From the NCBI GenBank assembly GCA_032207245.1, contig CM063501.1:76954186-77018185 (forward strand): 64,000 nt of DNA, read 5' to 3'. This DNA comes from Pardosa pseudoannulata. Its lineage: Eukaryota > Arthropoda > Arachnida > Araneae > Lycosidae. This document shows positions 60,842 to 64,000 of this stretch, piece after piece (position 1 is the stretch's first letter; each line of letters begins with the position of its first letter). The position numbers and the translations under genes are program-made. The notes under the pieces were generated by a model, which searched no databases, was not told where the DNA came from, and saw only the letters and a list, made by a program, of their open reading frames with translations.

Positions 60842-61201
60842 CTCCTTAACTGTGATATGTCAAAAAGTTGCATGTGAATTTTAAATTTCTTTCTATTTAA
60901 TTTGATGCAACATATCGCTAAAAAGATAAAAAAAATTGTTTACTTTAGCACATAACAAAGTTCCAAATGAATAGGAGTTTCTACGTTTAATATTTTGATA
61001 TACATGCAAAACATTAATGAATTTTTTTTTAATAAACTGATTTTGACCTTCCCAAAATAGAAACTTCTCTTAAAATTTTTAATAAAATTAATTTTAAATA
61101 ATTCAGCTTAAAATTAATGTTCTACCTGAAATCAGTTCTGGTATTACAAATTTTTCCTGCTTGAGGTACCCGCACTGGATCTAAGTGACATTGTCAAGTG
61201 A
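60842..61201. mobile_element. Possible piggyBac-like MITE at the head of the 345-bp array
   Basis: TTAA at 60838-60841 and 61202-61205 bracket a segment starting CTCCTTAACTGTGATATG. It ends GTGACATTGTCAAGTGA, whose complement is TCACTTGACAATGTCAC. The inverted similarity is weak. The right half, including the hairpin word near 61125, is what the following array repeats. Confidence 0.35.
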
Positions 61202-63390
61202 TTAATAGATTTTCCTCTATATTTATTAACGTTTGTATATTTATTATTATTCAGTTCCCGCTGTTTAATACATATACGCAAAATAAGTAAATTGGTTTAC
61301 AAAAAATGTTAATCAAAATGCAGTTTTTTCATTATGTTGTTTGTTTATCAGTTTTTTTTTTTAAGGTGTAGGTTGTTTATGCTGTCTTGTGCAATTCTGT
61401 CGCAGCTGTAAGTTTATATTGTATTTTTTTAGTGGAATTTTAAATAATTAAGCTTAACATTTTTCTTCTGCCTGAAATCAGTTCAGGAATTACTAATTTT
61501 TCCAGTCTGAGGTACTCGAAGTGGATTCAAGTGACATTGTCAAGGAGTTAATCAAAATGCAGTTTTTTCATTGTGTTGTTTGTTTATCAGTGCTTTTTAT
61601 AATGTAGGTGGTTTATACTGCCTTGGTAAATCCTGTTGTAAGTTTATATTGTGTTTTGTTTAAGTTAATTTTAAATAATTAACTTACAATTTTTCTTCTG
61701 CCCGAAATCAGTTCGGGCATTACAAATTTTTCATGTTTAGGGTACCCGAACTGAATCCAAGTGACACTGTCAAGGGGTTAATAGATTTTCCTCTACACTG
61801 ATTTCCGTTTGTATGTTTATTATTATTTGGTTCCCACCGTTTAATACATATACGCAAAATAAGTAAATTGCTTTACAAGAAATGTTAATCAAAATGCAGT
61901 TTTTTCATTGTGTTGTTTGTTTATCAGTGCTTTTTATAATGTAGGTGGTTTATACTGCCTTGGTAAATCCTGTTGTAAGTTTATATTGTGTTTTGTTTAA
62001 CTTAATTTTAAATAATTAACTTAAAGTTTTTCTTTTTCCCGAAATCAGTTAGGGCATTACAAATTTTTCATGTTTAGGGTACCCGAACTGAATCCAAGTG
62101 ACACTGTCAAGGAGTAAATAGATTTTCCTCTGCACTGATTTCCGTTTGTATGTTTATTATTATTCAGTTCCCACCGTTTAATACATATACTCAAAATAAA
62201 TAAATTGCTTTACAAGAAATGTTATTCAAAATGCAGTTTTCTCATTGTGTTGTTTGTTTATCAGTGCTTTTTATAATGTTGGTGGTTTATACTGCTTTGG
62301 GAAATCTTGTCTCAATTGTAAGTTTATATTGTTCTTTGTTTGTAAGTTAATGTTAAATAATTAAGCTTAAAATTTTTCTTCTACCCGAAGTCAGTTCGGG
62401 CATTATAAATTTTTCACGTTTGAGATACCTAAACTGGATCCAAATGGCACTGGCAAGGGGTTAATAGATTTTTCTCTACAATGATTAACGTTTGTTTATT
62501 ATTATTCAGTTCCCACCCTTTAATACATATGCGCAAAATAAGGAAATTGTCTTAAAAGAAATGTTAATCAAAATGCAATTTTTTCACTGTTTGGTTTGTT
62601 TATCAGTTCTGTTTATGATGTAGATTGTTTATACTGTCTTGTGCAATCCTGTCGCAGTTGTATGTTTAGATTGTGTTTTGTTTGTAATTTAATTTTAAAT
62701 AATTAAGCTTATAATTAAGCTTAAAATTTTTCTTCTTCCCGAAATCTGTTCGGGCATTACAAATTTTTCACTTTTTGGGTACCCGAACTGGATCCAAATG
62801 ACACTGGGAAGGGGTTAATAGATTTACCTCTACATTGATTAACGTTTCTATGTTTATTATTATTCAGTTCCCACTCTTTAATACATATGCGCAAAATAAG
62901 GAAATTGCTTTAAAAAAATGTTAATAAAAATGCAATTTTTTCACTGTTTTGTTTGTTTATCAGTTTTTTTTATGATGTACGTTGTTTATAATGTCTTGTG
63001 CAATCCTGTCGCAGTTGTAAGTTTATATTGTGTTTTGTTTAAGTTAATTTTAAATAATTAACTTACAATTTTTCTTCTGCCCGAAATCAGTTCGGGCATT
63101 ACAAATTTTTCATGTTTAGGGTACCCGAACTGAATCCAAGTGACACTGTCAAGGGGTTAATAGATTTTCCTCTACACTGATTTCCGTTTGTATGTTTATT
63201 ATTATTCAGTTTCCACCGTTTAATACATATGTGCAAAATAAGTAAATTGCCTTACAAGAAATGTTAATCAAAATGCAGTTTTCTCATTTTTTTTTTGTTT
63301 ATCAGTGTTTTGTAGGCTGTTTATACTGCCTTGTGAAATCCTGTTGCAATTGTAAGTTTATACTGTATTTTGTTTGTTATCACTAAAGCT
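61060..63390. repeat. Tandem array, about 345-bp unit, 7 copies, each with a hairpin
   Basis: The hairpin word CCCGAAATCAGTTCGGG marks copies at about 61125, 61471, 61701, 62038, 62384, 62738 and 63080, spaced 337-354 bp except for one 230-bp (truncated) interval. Each copy continues to GGGTACCCGAACTG, which pairs with CAGTTCGGG upstream. It then reads GTGACACTGTCAAGGGG next to TTAA or a variant, then TTATTATTATTCAGTTCCCACC and GTTTGTTTATCAGTGCTTTT. The array extends to about 63390. No coding capacity. Confidence 0.95.
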
Positions 63391-64000
63391 TTTTCTTGTG
63401 TTTAAAAGTTATTATTAATGTTTTGTAAGTGTTAACCTATTTTTCCACTGTGATTGATTTTTTTAATAAAATTGTGTGTCAAAATAATAGATTTTCATAT
63501 TCATTCCTTAATTGTATATATTTATTAAATATCATTTGTTTCCCACCGGTTAATGGATTCCAGTTAATTTTCAGTAGTCTTTAGAATTAATGAATACACT
63601 TACATGAAATTATTATTCAAAATAATCACTTATTGCTGTTTATCAGTATGTGCTTTGTAGGGGTAAGTTTTACACATCTGGTCAATATAATATAATACAT
63701 GCTAACCACAACAGTATCAATGTACATGTATCTGCATAAGAAGGAATATTAAACACAGTATTTTGGAAAATAGATTCCCAAATTTTACTATGAAAGTACA
63801 TTTCTATGAGAACATAACAAGCACTCTAAAATTGTTTAATGTATGTTTTAAAATAATAGACATAAACATTGGTCACATTTCTTGTAAAAAGAGCTAGTTA
63901 TGTTTATCAAAAAGGTCAGTTTTAGCCATGTTAGAGGACACTTTATGTATATCATATTGAAACTATTTGTGAGTAAATCATATATTATATATAAAAACAT
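63391..64000. other. No gene recognised to window end
   Basis: AT-rich sequence. Its first part (to about 63680) still shares TTTCCCACCGGTTAAT and TTATTAAATATCATTTG-like words with the array and may be its diverged edge. Confidence 0.45.

Overview
This is a eukaryotic, AT-rich, repeat-dominated window, most likely from an arthropod and probably a spider. The evidence is the GT-AG intron, long (TA)n tracts, tRNA-headed SINEs, many satellite arrays, and remnants of hAT, piggyBac, Tc1/mariner, LINE, Ty3/gypsy and PIF1-helicase elements. The spider assignment is inference from the style of the repeats and of the one gene. I see no operon, CRISPR array, prokaryotic signal or intact RNA gene. tRNA-like sequence occurs only as SINE heads.

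One gene is well supported. It is a plus-strand protein-coding gene at about 53.2-55 kb with a non-coding first exon, a 120-bp intron (53357-53476) and a single coding exon of 412 codons (53499-54737). I do not recognise its function. Three very short, coding-looking stretches behind plausible splice acceptors (13534-13653, 24818-24954, 37443-37589) are weak terminal-exon candidates.

Layout. 1-135: edge of a LINE. 2.4-3.3 kb: 153-bp tandem array. 3.6 kb: hAT MITE. 5.7-9.5 kb: 201-bp satellite, 19 copies. 11.2-11.8 kb: decayed hAT element carrying a SINE. 13.8-17.7 kb: 260-bp satellite with a 520-bp dimer phase. 18.3-19.7 kb: 220-bp satellite. 20.9-23.1 kb: (TA)n tracts around a mariner remnant. 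24-27.5 kb: short arrays, a piggyBac MITE and a retrotransposon integrase remnant. 28-33.6 kb: SINEs and a 609-bp-arm inverted repeat. 35-45 kb: duplicated segments, a GC-rich LTR-like block and a piggyBac element with a transposase zinc-domain remnant. 47.7-50.8 kb: tandem repeat, Tc1 element, PIF1-helicase remnant and truncated piggyBac MITE. 51.5 kb: the longest (TA)n. 52.7 kb: second hAT MITE. 53-55 kb: the gene. 55.6-63.4 kb: tandem duplications, a TIR element of about 866 bp, a piggyBac MITE and a 345-bp array built on a piggyBac-like end.

The parts do not form a pathway. Three threads connect them. Several TTAA-flanked piggyBac-like elements each have a family-specific palindrome beside one end only. 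Two hAT MITE copies 49 kb apart both keep perfect 8-bp target duplications. Tandem arrays repeatedly contain or abut transposon ends, which suggests that mobile-element ends are seeding satellite growth here.
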